A stretch of DNA of 64,000 nt, taken from contig NC_087083.1 in assembly GCF_026151205.1 (NCBI RefSeq), positions 496,001 through 560,000 on the forward strand, written 5' to 3'. Each line of letters starts with the position of its first letter. Position 1 is the first letter of the stretch. The DNA comes from Bolinopsis microptera (taxonomy: Eukaryota; Ctenophora; Tentaculata; Lobata; Bolinopsidae). Below the pieces are notes generated by a model. It was given only the letters and a program-made list of their open reading frames with translations, had not been told where the DNA came from and made no database searches. This document shows, piece by piece, positions 26,301 to 37,116 of the stretch. A program made the translations under genes and the position numbers.

Positions 26301-29300
26301 GTGTGTTGTCCTTGGGAGGTCTTCGTTCAAGGTTTCTTTCTGAGTTGAGAACTTTTTTGCTAATGTTGTTCACCATTTTTGAGGGATAAGCAGCTGCCTT
26401 GAATGCTTGGCTTAATTCACTCAATCTGGTTTCCAGTCGTTCTTGCGAGTTGATTATTCTCCTGAGTCTGATACACTGGCTGTAAACTATTCCACTATAA
26501 ATGTGGTTTGGATGTGCACTGCTAAAATGTAGATAGCTCCTTGAATCGGTTTCCTTGATATGGAGGTCAGTTTGTAAGTTTCCCTCAGGGTCGAAACAAA
26601 ACTCGATATCTAGAAAAGCCACAGGCGTGCCAACTTCCTTCCATTGGGATTCGTCAATGAGTAGCCCATATTCTTTCAAGGATTTGTTTACATCGGAAAT
26701 CCACTGGTCAAATTTCCTTTCAGTGCTGTAGAAGAAACCTGCACCATATAATTAATAATATAATATATTAATAAATATATTGTAATATAATAGAATATAC
26801 AGGGTGGGCCAAAAGTCAGTACCCATACGTTGGCCTTAATAGCTCCACCGTGTTGTATATTTGAGAGCTGTTGCTTTGCAGATGGCATACTGTACTTACT
26901 GGTTCGAGGATTCCGTCGTCAAAATTTGAAAATTCGAATATTTTAGACCACGCCCATTCAATATTAAAACACCTATATTGTTTTCTCTGAACATGCTGAA
27001 CGCCTAATTTTTTCAGAGCTTGATCCGACTATCCAAACTATCAAATAAATGTGAAAATGAACTTCCATTTGAAAAAAATGAACGCAAACATTTTTCGAGT
27101 TGACAAATTCCTCGAACCAGTGGTGGTACTAAGTCATACCAGAACGAAGTATTTAAATTGGGCACTCAGTGACTGAGCTATAAAGACCAACGTATGGGTA
27201 CTGACTTTTGGCCCACCCTGTATTATAATGATACAATAAAATAAATTGTTTGTTCTTGGCGGGGGATTTGTTTAAAACATATATAAGAGATACGAAAAGT
27301 TTGTTTTAGCAGGAGCTTTCAAAATACATGTGTAAATCGTCTTCAGCTGTTTGTTCTCGATTAATTTTGATTTATTGGAGAACTTTACTAACTTATCATA
27401 TCTTTATTAGGTACTGATGATGAAAGAAAATATTCTACCAATGTTGTAAATATTTTATTTGAATTTTACGGTAACAGTTATTCGTTGTCTGATTGCAGGA
27501 AATATTGATTCTTGATTTCAATAAACTGTACTTAGATGAAAAATAATCAAGTTGAGTAAGTAGGATTATATAATGTTAAGTAAGACAACAATTCGTATTT
27601 AATTAATGATATTCATCTTATAACATGAATAATGAACATTACCGATGATATTATTATAAACAATTAATATAGTCAGGACTTCGCTCATTAGCATGCTCGA
27701 GTTACATATCAAAGTGTGATAAGATATGGAGCTGGAATTCTTTCTTGGAACGCTGGAGAAATCAAAGCCTTGGACGTCAAGACCCGGAAACTAATGAGGA
27801 TAAATGGAGCTCATCATCCCCAAGGAGATGTTGATCGGCTATACGTCAGCCGTCAACTTGGTGGCCGTGGGCTCCATAGTATAGAGGAAGTCGTAAAGAG
27901 AGAGGAGAATGCACTCACCACCTATGTGATGAAGAGTAGAGACCCGGAACTGATTGCTCTAAAGGACTACTTTGTAAAAGACAAGATACTCTTAGGTGAA
28001 GAGATAGACAAAGATACTGACCGAACACAACGCGAGGAAATACGCAAGGAGAAGTGGACAACTAAAGTGATGCACGGACAGTTTCCAAGGCAGATGACGG
28101 GTATAGCAGATCCGATAACCTCTTGGAACTGGCTCACTCAACAAGACTTGAAGAAGGAGACAGAAGGATTGTTGATAGCAGCCCAAGACCAAGCACTTAG
28201 GACTAACTATGTTAAGAATAAGATTGACAAAACACCTGGCTCTTCTCCACTCTGCAGACTCTGCAGAAATCATTATGAGACAATAGATCACATACTGAAT
28301 GGGTGCCCAAAACTTTCACAGACAGAATATAAGTGTCGGCATGACAAAGTAGCTGCCGCATTGCACTGGAGTCTGTGCAAGGAATACGGCTTCTCACGCA
28401 GTAAAAAGTGGTACGAACACCGAGCAGAGAAGGTGTTGGAGAACGAAAAAGTCAAGCTATTGTGGGACTTTCACATCCAGTCAGACCACGTTATCGAGCA
28501 CTGCAGACCGGATCTTCTCCTGGTAGACAAGGTAACCAACGCAGCAACCATCATCGACGTTGCAGTCCCAGGAGATACCCGGATCTTGGATAGAGAGCAA
28601 GATAAGATACTAGCTTATCAAGACCTAAAAAGAGAGATTAAGAAGAACTGGAGTTTACGAAAGGTTACAATTGTCCCAGTGGTGGTAGGCGCTTTAGGAA
28701 CTGTCACCATAAACTTTCGTAAGCACCTCGATGCAGTCCACTGCAATCTGAGCATCTCTAATCTTCAGAAGACAGCTCTGCTTGGATCAGCCAGAATTCT
28801 CAGGATGGTCTTGGACATCTAATTGAGTGTTTAATACACCGTAGCTCTTCTTTCAGTTTTAGTTTATTCTGTATAACTGTATTATATACTTTTTGCCTGG
28901 TCCTCCTTTATCTCTTCCCTTGCTCCGCAAGTCCTGTCTCTTGTTTATACAACTTGTAACTCATATCAATGTACATATCGGAAAGTTATTGTATTTATTT
29001 AGTATATAATACTGTATTGAAATTACTCCCAGATTTGTGTAAAGATTATTTTCGTCTGGACTTTGTGATATACAATTGTTACAGTTATTTCTCTTGTTTC
29101 TCTTCCCTTGCTCTGCAAGCCCTGTTTCTTGTATACAAATTGTGTTTAGTATTTCGTATATTCTTGTAATTATTGTGATAATTTGTGATTCAGTTTTCAG
29201 TATTAGTATTATAGGTGTTTGCTGAATTGCTGTATTATACATTCTGTGTCCAGCTCTTATGTGTCCCATCTCTTGCCCTGCAAGCCCTGTTTCTTGTTTA

Positions 29301-32300
29301 TACAACATATTATAACTATGTAATAAACATTTTTTGTAGTGTAGGATTGTTTGAATTTCTATTTGTTAATTCATATAATATACACTTTATGATTGTTTCG
29401 CCCATTTTTCTTCCCTTGCATTGCAAGCCCTGTCTCTTGTAAAAACATCCACTTTTGTAGATACACACAGTCTCTACGTCTTTATCCTCTGGTCCCTAGG
29501 GTCAGCTGACTCCGGGCCAGAGGAAAATTACCGATTGCCAAGGTTTGATGCCTAGGCAGTCGAGACCTCTTATTGAGACCCGATATAATAATAGGATTAT
29601 GGCCACATAGCCATCTCGACAAAACTTGAAACCCAACTGCACTCTACGCTATTGCAGTTCGCACAATATTTTCAAATATTTTCAATATAACTGAAAGCAT
29701 ACCAAAGTAGGATCCGCAACAGTAGCCACCAAATCCCTGTAAATCTCATGACATTCCTTAGTCTTCATACGGGATTCCTCGTAGTCTGCAAAAGCAAAGT
29801 GAAGAAGGAGGTTGTTTTTGAGTAGACCTGTTGTTGCTTTCTCGTAAAGTGACGCTACCTCGTCCCTCCAGTGTTGGGCAGCCTGGTGTGGAAGGGAGTT
29901 ATAATTTAATTAAATTTATAATTTAGTAATGTTAATTATTATATTATCTAATATTGATGGGTTTCTTTGTTGATTTGAAACTTTCACAAATACAACATTT
30001 ACAATACCGCAATCATGATAAATTGAAATTGTAGAGCCACATATTGCAGGTTATCATTACGTCACCACAACACCACGTGACGTCACCACAACACGTGACG
30101 TCACAACACCACGTGACGTCACCACAACACGTGACGTCACAACACCACGTGACGTCACCACAACACGTGACGTCACAACACCACGTGACGTCACCACACC
30201 ACGTGACGTCACCACAACACGTGACGTCACAACACCACGTGACGTCACCACAACACGTGACGTCACAACATTACCTGAGTATCGCCCTTCTCGTGCACCA
30301 GATTAGCACTGCGCTCCAGAAACAGCGCCGCCTCGTACCAAATATCAGGGTGGTGACCCCACGTGAGCAATGCCTGCTCGTACGCGTACATCACCCGCTT
30401 CTTTATCAGACTGTTGTCGTCACTCCTCATGGGATTGTTCTTCTCCCAGGCTACGTATCTGTAGGGGTGGTATACAGAGATACAGGGACAAAAGAAAATC
30501 GCGATTATTTTGGCCAAAAATCGCGACACCGCGATTTTTACCGCGATTGATACCGCAACACATGCACAATTTGTCGCAAAAAATGGGGAAAATCGCGATT
30601 CTGTACATGCCGCGATTCCCTTTTGTCCCTGGTGGTATATTGATGCTTTTCATACAAACAAGTTAAAACGAATTCTTTATGTCGTGCATCCTGGGTTTGG
30701 ACAGGATATGCCCGCTTAAAATACTTCCATCGCGTTACATTACATAATTCTCAATGAATGTAATAGATTTGTAGTGTTGTAATTAGTTTAAAGTCATATA
30801 ATATGACTTTAAATAGTTAATGTTTCAAGTTAAAATCGCTGTGTGCTAGGGTAAGGCAAGTTTAACTGGTAACTTAAATCCAGTGATAATTAACATTTAT
30901 CTTGATTCCAGAAGTTCCAGCCTATACGTCAGACAGCTAAGTTTTAAATGGGAATATAACCAACGGGCTAACATGAGCTCAGACAAAACAACTACATTAT
31001 AATATATTATAATAGATTTAGTCACATGATTCGGGTTCTGTTCTCTGATTTGTCAGTTTTAGTCACGTGATACATGTTGATGATATCATACAGTTAAAAT
31101 AAGTGTGAACTTACTTTTTCCACATTTCAATCTGTTGCCGTTCCTCTGCACTGTTTTGGGGAGGTACAGCAGGAGCGCCGCGCGTCAGCCCACGTGTTGT
31201 GGCTTCGTAGTCCTTTGCTACTCGCCGTGCGTTCTGATAATCTCTACTTCGTTCTTCTAGCAGCTTCTTGGCTATGATTTCGTTCACATTCTGAGGACAA
31301 CATTATGTTTAATGGTACAGGGACTAAATGAAAGAATCAATGGTTTCCGAGTTAAGTACAAATTAAGGCCTGTTAAAGTACGGTTAAGATCCCTTAACAG
31401 TTAACACCCCCTGGACGCGAGCAGGTGTTCACGCGCATTTTGAAAATGTCGCAACACTCGCCACTGTTCGTAGATGTTGTCGGCCCGAGATCTCTGCTGT
31501 GTTCTGATTGGTCAGAGCTCGAACACGTAGATATCTGCTGTGTTCTGATTGGTCAGAGCTCGAACACGACGTGGATATCTGCTGTGTTCTGATTGGTCAG
31601 AGCTCGAACACGAAGAGTACTGCTTATTACTTTATTAGATATATGTGCGAACTATAGCAAGGTAAAACATAATAGACCTCTTTGACAACCAATATTAACC
31701 ACCAATATCTCAATATTTTTACTAAAGTCTGAGACAATCCTCCCTTAACTTCTTCAAATGCTAAAAACAATTGTATTCTCAGGTAATCAGTTCAGTCCCA
31801 ACTTTCTCACTAACTACTTGGTCACGTGGTCACTTGGTCACGTGGTGATGTTAAGTCACGTGTTCTTTAGTCACGTGGTGTTTAGGCAAATAGGCACGTG
31901 ACTCACGTGATATATATATGCTCTGGTAAAAGATGTTCAAGATGACATCGAAAAAGACGAGAAAAATGATATTCTGGTAAAAGATGTTCAACATGAGATC
32001 GAACAAAACGAGAAAACTGATAATCTGGTAGAAGATGTTCAAGACGTCCAAGATAATATTGAACAGGTAAACTGACTTAAACATCAACGTGTTTGCAACG
32101 ATCATATTTATAAACTGCTTATTTAAAGATTTTTTAGCGTAAAACTTATTTTCAGCTCTACTCAACGAATCATGAAAATGCTGTTAATAATGTTTTCCAG
32201 CAAATTAGATCTTGCAAGGTGACCTAATTATAATTGGGGGTAGAAACACAAAAAGGTTTATCCCTCCATCAATAGGAGGACCCTTCAAAATGGGCTGCTG

Positions 32301-35055
32301 GGTTTTTTCTAAAAGTAGGCTGGATTTTCTTCAAAAGTTTCAAAATATTTGGAATGGCCGCATTCGAGTTTTGCGGAGCAGAAGGTGCCCCTAACTCCTC
32401 TTCAAAGTAAAGAGACACTGCTTAACTTAAACGGGGAACTGGTGCCCCTAACTCCTCTTTAAAGTACATAGACTTTAACTCAAACGGTACACCCAACTTA
32501 CCATATCTCTGTTTCTTAATGTCCACTGGTTTTGTAACAATACAAATGACCATAATGTGGGTTCTGAATGATGTGTTTAATTCTGTTTTAGCTTTTTAGG
32601 AGGATGGTTGCCATGGTTTAGGAGGATGGTTGCCATGGTTGGTTTATTGAGGAGTTTGTTGAGATGCAATAAAGCAATAAAAAAGAAAACCTCAATGCCT
32701 TTCCACTGAGACGAGCAGCACGATGCTACATGAATATTGAATAACCAACAGTTCAGATATAACAGAATCGCTTGTAAACCCCTTGGCAAATAATTGTTAA
32801 CGGGATTAATAATCGATTATGCCAATAAAAGTAGCCGTGTTAAGGCGCTGAGATTTCTTTGCTCTATTATTGGTTGGATAAGAGCACGGAGTCGGTTGCT
32901 GTGTTGTGATTGGTCAAAGCTCCAACACGTGGTTGATTCTTACAATTAGAAGCTTCGATAATACAACTGCTTATTATTATTCATGTGCGAACTATAGCAA
33001 GGTAAAAAAGAATCTAGTTATATTTTGACCGCACCAATATTAACCAATATCTCAATATCTTATAAAGATGCTAGAACAAATATTCTTTAACATCTTGAAA
33101 TGCAAATACTTACAAAAACAAAGGTATTCTCTTGTCAGAAAATGAATTCAGGCAGTCCCAACTTTCTCATTGGTTTGATAACGACAGTTAATATATTGTG
33201 ATAGGTCGAGATTCGGTCACGTGGTCATGTTTAGTCACGTGGTCATGTTAAGTCACGTGATGTATCCTGGTTACAGCAGCGCAGGATTGAAACTTTTTCT
33301 AACTAGCTCTGCTCAGTTCCTCAGTTCTAAATTTCGGTTCCTTTGATAATGTTGAGTAAGCCGAGAGATAAAGATTAACACTTATTCTCCTTCTCAACAG
33401 TGGAGACAGTAAGCTTAGACAAGCATATCCAGGCAAGGTCAGATAACATTATGTACAGGGTGTCCCATATAAAGGCTACTAATTGTACCCAGTGACTACC
33501 CATTCGAGATCTGTGTCGCCAAAAGTTTAAAATTCGATTGATGGAGGCCACGTTCTATCTTGACAATCAAGATTGAATTGCTTAGCGAACAAGTTAGATA
33601 TCCCATTTTTACATATTATTTACACTATATAATTATACTGCTTAAAATAAACTGATTGTTCCTTCTGACCTGCTCGAAAGTGCTGTAATCTCTCCACAGC
33701 TGTTCAACATTACTCAGCGGCATCATCACGGCTCTCTGGTATACCCGCCGTATTGCCATTATCTTCTGGTTCTCAGCGTACGATCCTGCTGCTTCTCCGT
33801 CCTGTAATTGGTGAGTTTTAGTCACGTGATTCCGGTTCTGTGCTCTGATTGACCAGTTTTAATCACGTGATACAGTGATATTACTATACCTTGATGAAGT
33901 TGACGTAGTCGGACCAGATGTTCCCGGAAGCGACGTCAATCCCTACTTTATCCAGCGCAAACTCGTAAGCTTTCATCATTTTCTCTCTGTTGAATATTTA
34001 ATTATGTAACTAACAAAAACGTGTAATCAATTCAATAAAATTTTCCATATTTAGTTATTGAACGAAATGAAGAACCAAGATTTAAGACTGATTCGACAAA
34101 AAAATTTAAATTTCTGTTCAGCGAAATTTACCAAAAAGGAAAAAGGTTAATTAATAACATAATCTGAAATACACTACTTGCTAACTGGTATGATGTACCA
34201 CGTGACAAACCTGAAATTTGGTAGTCCCCGTTTTGTCTCCTTCACATAAGTCAGATAAAACTTCCACAGGTCAAGGTTCAGTACTTTCAAGAGACATCGC
34301 TGAAATAACGACTCTACCCGCTCGAAATTCTTGCATTTCAACTCCTGAAAATCACACAATCTCATTTATTTCGAATCTCATATTATTGTTGAAGATTGCC
34401 TCCTCCGTCATCATGAATAACAGAGACATTACTGATTAGTTAATTAGTTAATTAGTTAATAAGTCAATTATTTAATTAGTTAATTAGTTAATAAATAACA
34501 GGAGGTAATGTAATGTAAATGTAATGTAATGTAAATTACCTCCTCGATGTACAACTTCCAGAATCTTCCGCACGTGGGGTAGGTCTCCATTAGTCTCTCG
34601 TATATCTTTCTAGAGACGTCTATATGTTTCTCCTGGTGAGTTAATACACATTGTAAATCATGTTAAAAGTAATTTAAACCGATGTATTCGTTGACTATTC
34701 CAATCATGGGAAATAGAAGAAATGCTGAATATAATAATACTAAATAGATTATAGACTAGACCTAGACTCATCTGAGAAACAGACCGTGGTTTTTAAACTG
34801 TTATCAGTCATCAACTGTTCCGCCAATCATATTCTATTAACAGATCATGCAAATAATTATAATCCAATTACATAATTAATCAGCTAATCACTAAATAATC
34901 ACCTGAGCGTCCTTGATGAGAACATTCCAGCTCTCCATATGAAACGGGTGAACTTTAAGTTTAGCTTCTGCTTTCTGTAACTTGTCCCCTTTTTCTAACA
35001 TCATCTCTGGGAGATGGTCTGTCTTCATTGCGTCAATGTACTTGGGGTCAGCCAT
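17375..35055 (-). CDS. CSTF3: CSTF3 (cleavage stimulation factor 77 kDa subunit), 18 exons
   Basis: HAT-repeat scaffold of the CstF complex, which with CPSF directs pre-mRNA cleavage and polyadenylation in the nucleus. Exons 5' to 3' on minus: 35055-34903, 34632-34540, 34344-34211, 33986-33890, 33801-33670, 31290-31115, 30458-30275, 29882-29703, 25264-25163, 24881-24840, 22273-22232, 22098-22038, 21795-21635, 21336-21238, 20900-20753, 20578-20490, 17804-17717, 17550-17375. They sum to 2157 nt, 718 aa, essentially the vertebrate length, and every junction keeps phase. HAT-repeat signatures run throughout: [97 protein letters not shown]. Next comes the Pro-rich hinge with [16 protein letters not shown], and the C-terminal [11 protein letters not shown]. 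The start is the MADPK methionine, whose surroundings are amplified upstream as a 49-bp array. Introns 8 and 16 carry retroelements. Confidence 0.96.
17897..20019 (-). mobile_element. 5'-truncated non-LTR retrotransposon with 13-bp target duplication
   Basis: A LINE copy on minus occupies 17910-20006 and is bounded by identical 13-bp direct repeats, AGGAGGGTCAATT, at 17897-17909 and 20007-20019. This is direct evidence of target-primed insertion into CSTF3 intron 16. The 3' UTR after the ORF stop (17935) is only about 25 bp, as in RTE-like elements. The 5' end is truncated inside the linker between endonuclease and reverse transcriptase, so no endonuclease domain remains. Confidence 0.9.
17935..19572 (-). 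CDS. LINE reverse transcriptase (RTE-like), partial
   Basis: 545-residue open frame of an endonuclease-reverse transcriptase polyprotein. Visible RT motifs: [18 protein letters not shown] (fingers), [40 protein letters not shown] (motif A), [14 protein letters not shown] (motif B, degenerate from RQG) and [12 protein letters not shown] (catalytic YADD). After the thumb it has [25 protein letters not shown]-type sequence and [11 protein letters not shown], typical of this LINE group. Upstream residues continue in another frame (19620-20006: [35 protein letters not shown]), so the copy carries a frameshift near 19.6 kb and is probably inactive. Clade assignment rests on motif memory, not alignment. 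Confidence 0.88.
   Translation of the reverse strand: MVPCFPYLGDGDGPPTRLEILNCLKKLKNHKSAGIDEISNEQLKYGASGLVDRMEKLFSKVWNSEAVLDDWLKGIVIIVPKKGDTSHCSNNRGITLRSTASKLYQIIILQRMSDGLESLLRDNQCGFRKNRSCIDQICSLRTIIHNCIEYNLPLYVNFVDFKAAFDSIDRNYIWKAFSHYGLPCKYIRIIQAFFNGTVSAVRHNGELSEWFEVSSGSDQGDIQGPPLFNVCLNVAAERTESNKVVSHGAVLQRSISPLVEDITVLDTDYADDMAVLDNSEEGLQETTDLLCMYGAQGGLRINGKKTEAMVIGKATSQRPYTKEATVNITVEDTPVQQVSDFTYLGTIISSDGTIDRELSARIQKASGAFNQLSNIWKNRNIQSYTKIRIYKAAVLTILLYGSEVWNTTKKQLHRFEVFHQRCLRRILRIRWLDRVRNTEVLERAKINPVETYIGANRLRWFGHVTRMPDTRLPKYLLNWTPAHGRRSRGRPRKNWRKCLLEDAAAFTGNNDIDLEGASEMAIDRKLWREMIRHKREFIGAGHSSD
20901..21215. repeat. 11-bp array abutting the CSTF3 exon 15 acceptor
   Basis: About 28 copies of TTGTTAGTTTG on +, that is CAAACTAACAA on the sense strand, running directly into the exon 15 acceptor (CTAACAACAG before 20900). 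Each unit contains CTAAC, a good match to the metazoan branchpoint consensus, so the intron presents a ladder of candidate branchpoints. Confidence 0.92.
22478..23088. repeat. 16-bp minisatellite in CSTF3 intron 10
   Basis: About 38 copies of CACACTACATACCAGT with C/T variants in the CAGTCACA/CAGCCACA position. The open + frame (a periodic HTSHTTYQ peptide, 22328-23170) is produced by the repeat and has no gene-like flanks. From 23.1 to 24.24 kb I see no gene or clear element. Confidence 0.93.
24262..24420. repeat. 20-bp minisatellite in CSTF3 intron 10
   Basis: Seven to eight copies of GAAGCAATAAGTTGGACACT with one interrupted unit near 24305. Confidence 0.88.
25570..26745 (-). mobile_element. 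Penelope-like retroelement, 5'-truncated, with GIY-YIG nuclease
   Basis: Open frame of 369 residues plus a further ~20 in frame upstream (to about 26745, [19 protein letters not shown]). The N-terminal part is the thumb side of a Penelope-type reverse transcriptase: [38 protein letters not shown] and SQCIRLRRI, a block characteristic of the group. The C-terminal part is a GIY-YIG endonuclease: [23 protein letters not shown] (Tyr pair, 22 residues shown here only by position 25.9 kb), then [12 protein letters not shown] with the family Arg/His. The catalytic RT palm is missing, so this is a dead 5' truncation in CSTF3 intron 8. It is not a host nuclease gene: the RT segment is fused in frame. 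Confidence 0.85.
26800..27220. mobile_element. Mariner/Tc1-type MITE, short copy
   Basis: Same ends as the 15254-16019 copy (CAGGGTGGGCCAAAAGTCAG and its inverse), TA on both sides, 421 bp. It looks like an internal deletion derivative of the long copy: the first ~210 bp and last ~200 bp are almost identical to it. No coding. Confidence 0.9.
27716..29640 (+). mobile_element. LINE fragment with restriction-like endonuclease (R2/R4-type)
   Basis: 368-residue open frame (27716-28822) corresponding to the C-terminal end of an R2-superfamily LINE. The features in order are an RT-thumb/linker region, a zinc-knuckle [21 protein letters not shown] (C-x2-C-x7-H-x4-C), and a PD-(D/E)xK nuclease core [24 protein letters not shown] with KxxxYxDLKREI. 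The palm domain is absent, so it is 5'-truncated. Downstream, the presumed 3' UTR contains four diverged copies of a CTTCCCTTGCTCTGCAAGCC block (about 28911, 29100, 29266, 29408) spaced 140-190 bp. It lies antisense to CSTF3 in intron 8. The 3' boundary is a guess. Confidence 0.8.
30056..30270. repeat. CACGTGACGTCAC array beside the CSTF3 exon 7 donor
   Basis: About 11 overlapping CACGTGACGTCAC motifs in a 36-bp higher-order unit (alternating ACCACAA and AACACC spacers), ending 4-5 bases from the exon 7 donor. Each motif combines a CACGTG E-box with a full palindromic cAMP-response element TGACGTCA. Open frames through it on both strands are repeat artefacts. Confidence 0.9.
31495..31620. repeat. 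~43-bp triplication with CCAAT-box-like core
   Basis: Three copies of ATCTGCTGTGTTCTGATTGG followed by TCAGAGCTCGAACACG. A diverged relative occurs at 32880-32935 (TGATTGGTCAAAGCTCCAAC). It lies in CSTF3 intron 5. Confidence 0.85.
31916..32066 (+). other. Possible coding exon of an acidic repeat protein
   Basis: Three imperfect 57-bp repeats on + stay open in one frame and read [46 protein letters not shown], ending at a GTAAAC donor-like site. The period is a multiple of three, and substitutions largely keep acid/hydrophobic character, as expected for a coiled-coil coding repeat. No start codon, acceptor or neighbouring exon was found; it lies in CSTF3 intron 5. It may be a remnant. From 32.07 to 33.45 kb I see nothing else recognisable except scattered TCACGTGA motifs. 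Confidence 0.3.
33455..33600. mobile_element. Fragment of a related mariner-like element
   Basis: TACAGGGTGTCCCATATAAA followed by TGTGTCGCCAAAAGTTTAAA resembles the CAGGGTGGGCC MITE termini and interior (CGTCGCCAAAATTTGA) but is more diverged. The right end is not found. Confidence 0.4.
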
Positions 35056-36350
35056 TTTTAGTTACCTATAAATCATATAAAGTTAATTACTTGGGGTCAG
35101 CCATTTTTAGTTACCTATAAATTATATAAAGTTAATTACTTGGGGTCAGCCATTTTTAGTTACCTATAAATTATATAAAGTTAATTACTTGGGGTCAGCC
35201 ATTTTTAGTTGCCTATAAATTATATAAAGTTAATTACTTGGGGTCAGCCATTTTTAGTTACCTATAAATCATATAAAGTTAATTACTTTGGGTCAGCCAT
35301 TTTTAGTTACCTATAAATTATAAAGTTAATTACTTGGGGTCAGCCATTTTAAGTTAACTATAAATTATATAAAGTTAATTACTTGGGGTCAGCCATTTTT
35401 AGTTACCTATAAATCATATAAAGTTAATTACTTGGGGTCAGCCATTTTTAGTTACCTATAAATCATATAAAGTTAATTACTTGTGGTCAGCCATTTTTAG
35501 TAACCTATAAATTATATAAAGTTAATTACTTGGGGTCAGCCATTTTTAGTTACCTATAAATTATATAAAGTTAATTACTTGGGGTCAGCCATTTTTAGTT
35601 ACCTATAAATTATATAAAGTTAATTACTTGTGGTCAGCCATTTTTAGTTACCTATAAATTATATAAAGTTAATTACTTGGGGTCAGCCATTTTTAGTTAC
35701 CTATAAATCATATAAAGTTAATTACTTGGGGTCAGCCATTTTTAGTTACCTATAAATCATATAAAGTTAATTACTTGGGGTCAGCCATTTTTAGTTACCT
35801 ATAAATTATATAAAGTTAATTACTTGGGGTCAGCCATTTTTAGTTACCTATAAATCATATAAAGTTAATTACTTGGGGTCAGCCATTTTTAGTTACCTAT
35901 AAATTATATAAAGTTAATTACTTGGGGTCAGCCATTTTTAGTTACCTATAAATTATATAAAGTTAATTACTTGGGGTCAGCCATTTTTAGTTACCTATAA
36001 ATCATATAAAGTTAATTACTTGGGGTCAGCCATTTTTAGTTACCTATAAATTATATAAAGTTAATTACTTGGGGTCAGCCATTTTTAGTTACCTATAAAT
36101 TATATAAAGTTAATTACTTGGGGTCAGCCATTTTTAGTTACCTATAAATCATATAAAGTTAATTACTTGGGGTCAGCCATTTTTAGTTACCTATAAATTA
36201 TATAAAGTTAATTACTTGGGGTCAGCCATTTTTAGTTACCTATAAATTATATAAAGTTTACTACTTGGGGTCAGCCATTTTTAGTTACCTATAAATTATA
36301 TAAAGTTAATTACTTGGGGCCAGCCATTTTTAGTTACCTATAAATTATAT
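35041..36350. repeat. 49-bp array duplicating the CSTF3 start codon
   Basis: About 27 copies, the real one included, with very little divergence. On the sense strand each unit is TTATATAATTTATAGGTAAC, then TAAAA, ATGGCTGACCCCAAGTA: a TATA-like stretch, a TTTATAG|GTAACT site usable as acceptor or donor, and the start codon with the next codons. In the repeats the frame closes at once (MADPK, stop TAA); only the innermost copy continues into CSTF3 exon 1. From 36.35 to 37.1 kb I see no gene. Confidence 0.95.
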
Positions 36351-37116
36351 CAAAACTATTAAGTAAAGTTTTCAGTAAACTCTTCTAGGAATAGAAGACT
36401 TTATTTTATTAAGATTTCTTAGTTAATTACACCGGATAATCCATTTACTTTTAAGATATTATACTTGTTGTGGGAGAATTTGTATACTTTACTAGATAAG
36501 ATAAGTAATAAATGTTAAAATTTATTTATCTATTTATTTATAAGTGGTATTATATATGGTAGTGACCACAGATTTTCATTTAATTTCCATGGGATTTGAA
36601 TGCAAATAATTCGAAAAGAGGTTACATTATAATATAAAAACATCAAATTTAATTACATACAATTTGCATCGAAAAGAAATTCAAAATATTTAAACAAATC
36701 GTACCGAAACGAAATCAAGACAGCGACAAAATGTGTAACGTATACATTTCAATCAATGACATTTGATCACGTTGATTACTGAACTTACATTTTTGTATTC
36801 ACATAATTAATTTTTTCGAACAAAGATATCTTCAATTTCAACAATTATCCAGAAGACATTATTGTCTTGAGTACAATAATAATAAGTTTTGAAGAACCCG
36901 CAAGTCACAACACCGTACATAGAAAAATTGTAGTTCCAAAATCATTTCAACAGTTAATAAATTGTGATTGTTCAGTTTTTACTGACACATTCCAGAACCA
37001 GATCCACATAATTCAAAACATTCCACATCCCTGCTAACTGTCCAGCAGTTTTAAATCACACAACACAAACCCCAAACAGCTCCAAGTTACAAACCAATAA
37101 GACCACTGAAACACAG

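Noticed and set aside
25570-26679. Host GIY-YIG nuclease gene
   Set aside because: Fused in frame to Penelope-type RT thumb sequence and lacks introns; it is a retroelement remnant.
27716-28822. Host gene encoding a zinc-knuckle protein
   Set aside because: The RPD..D..DVAVP nuclease core after a CCHC knuckle is the C-terminus of an R2-type LINE.
30044-30550. 168-aa + frame
   Set aside because: Made of the CACGTGACGTCAC array followed by the antisense of CSTF3 exon 7.
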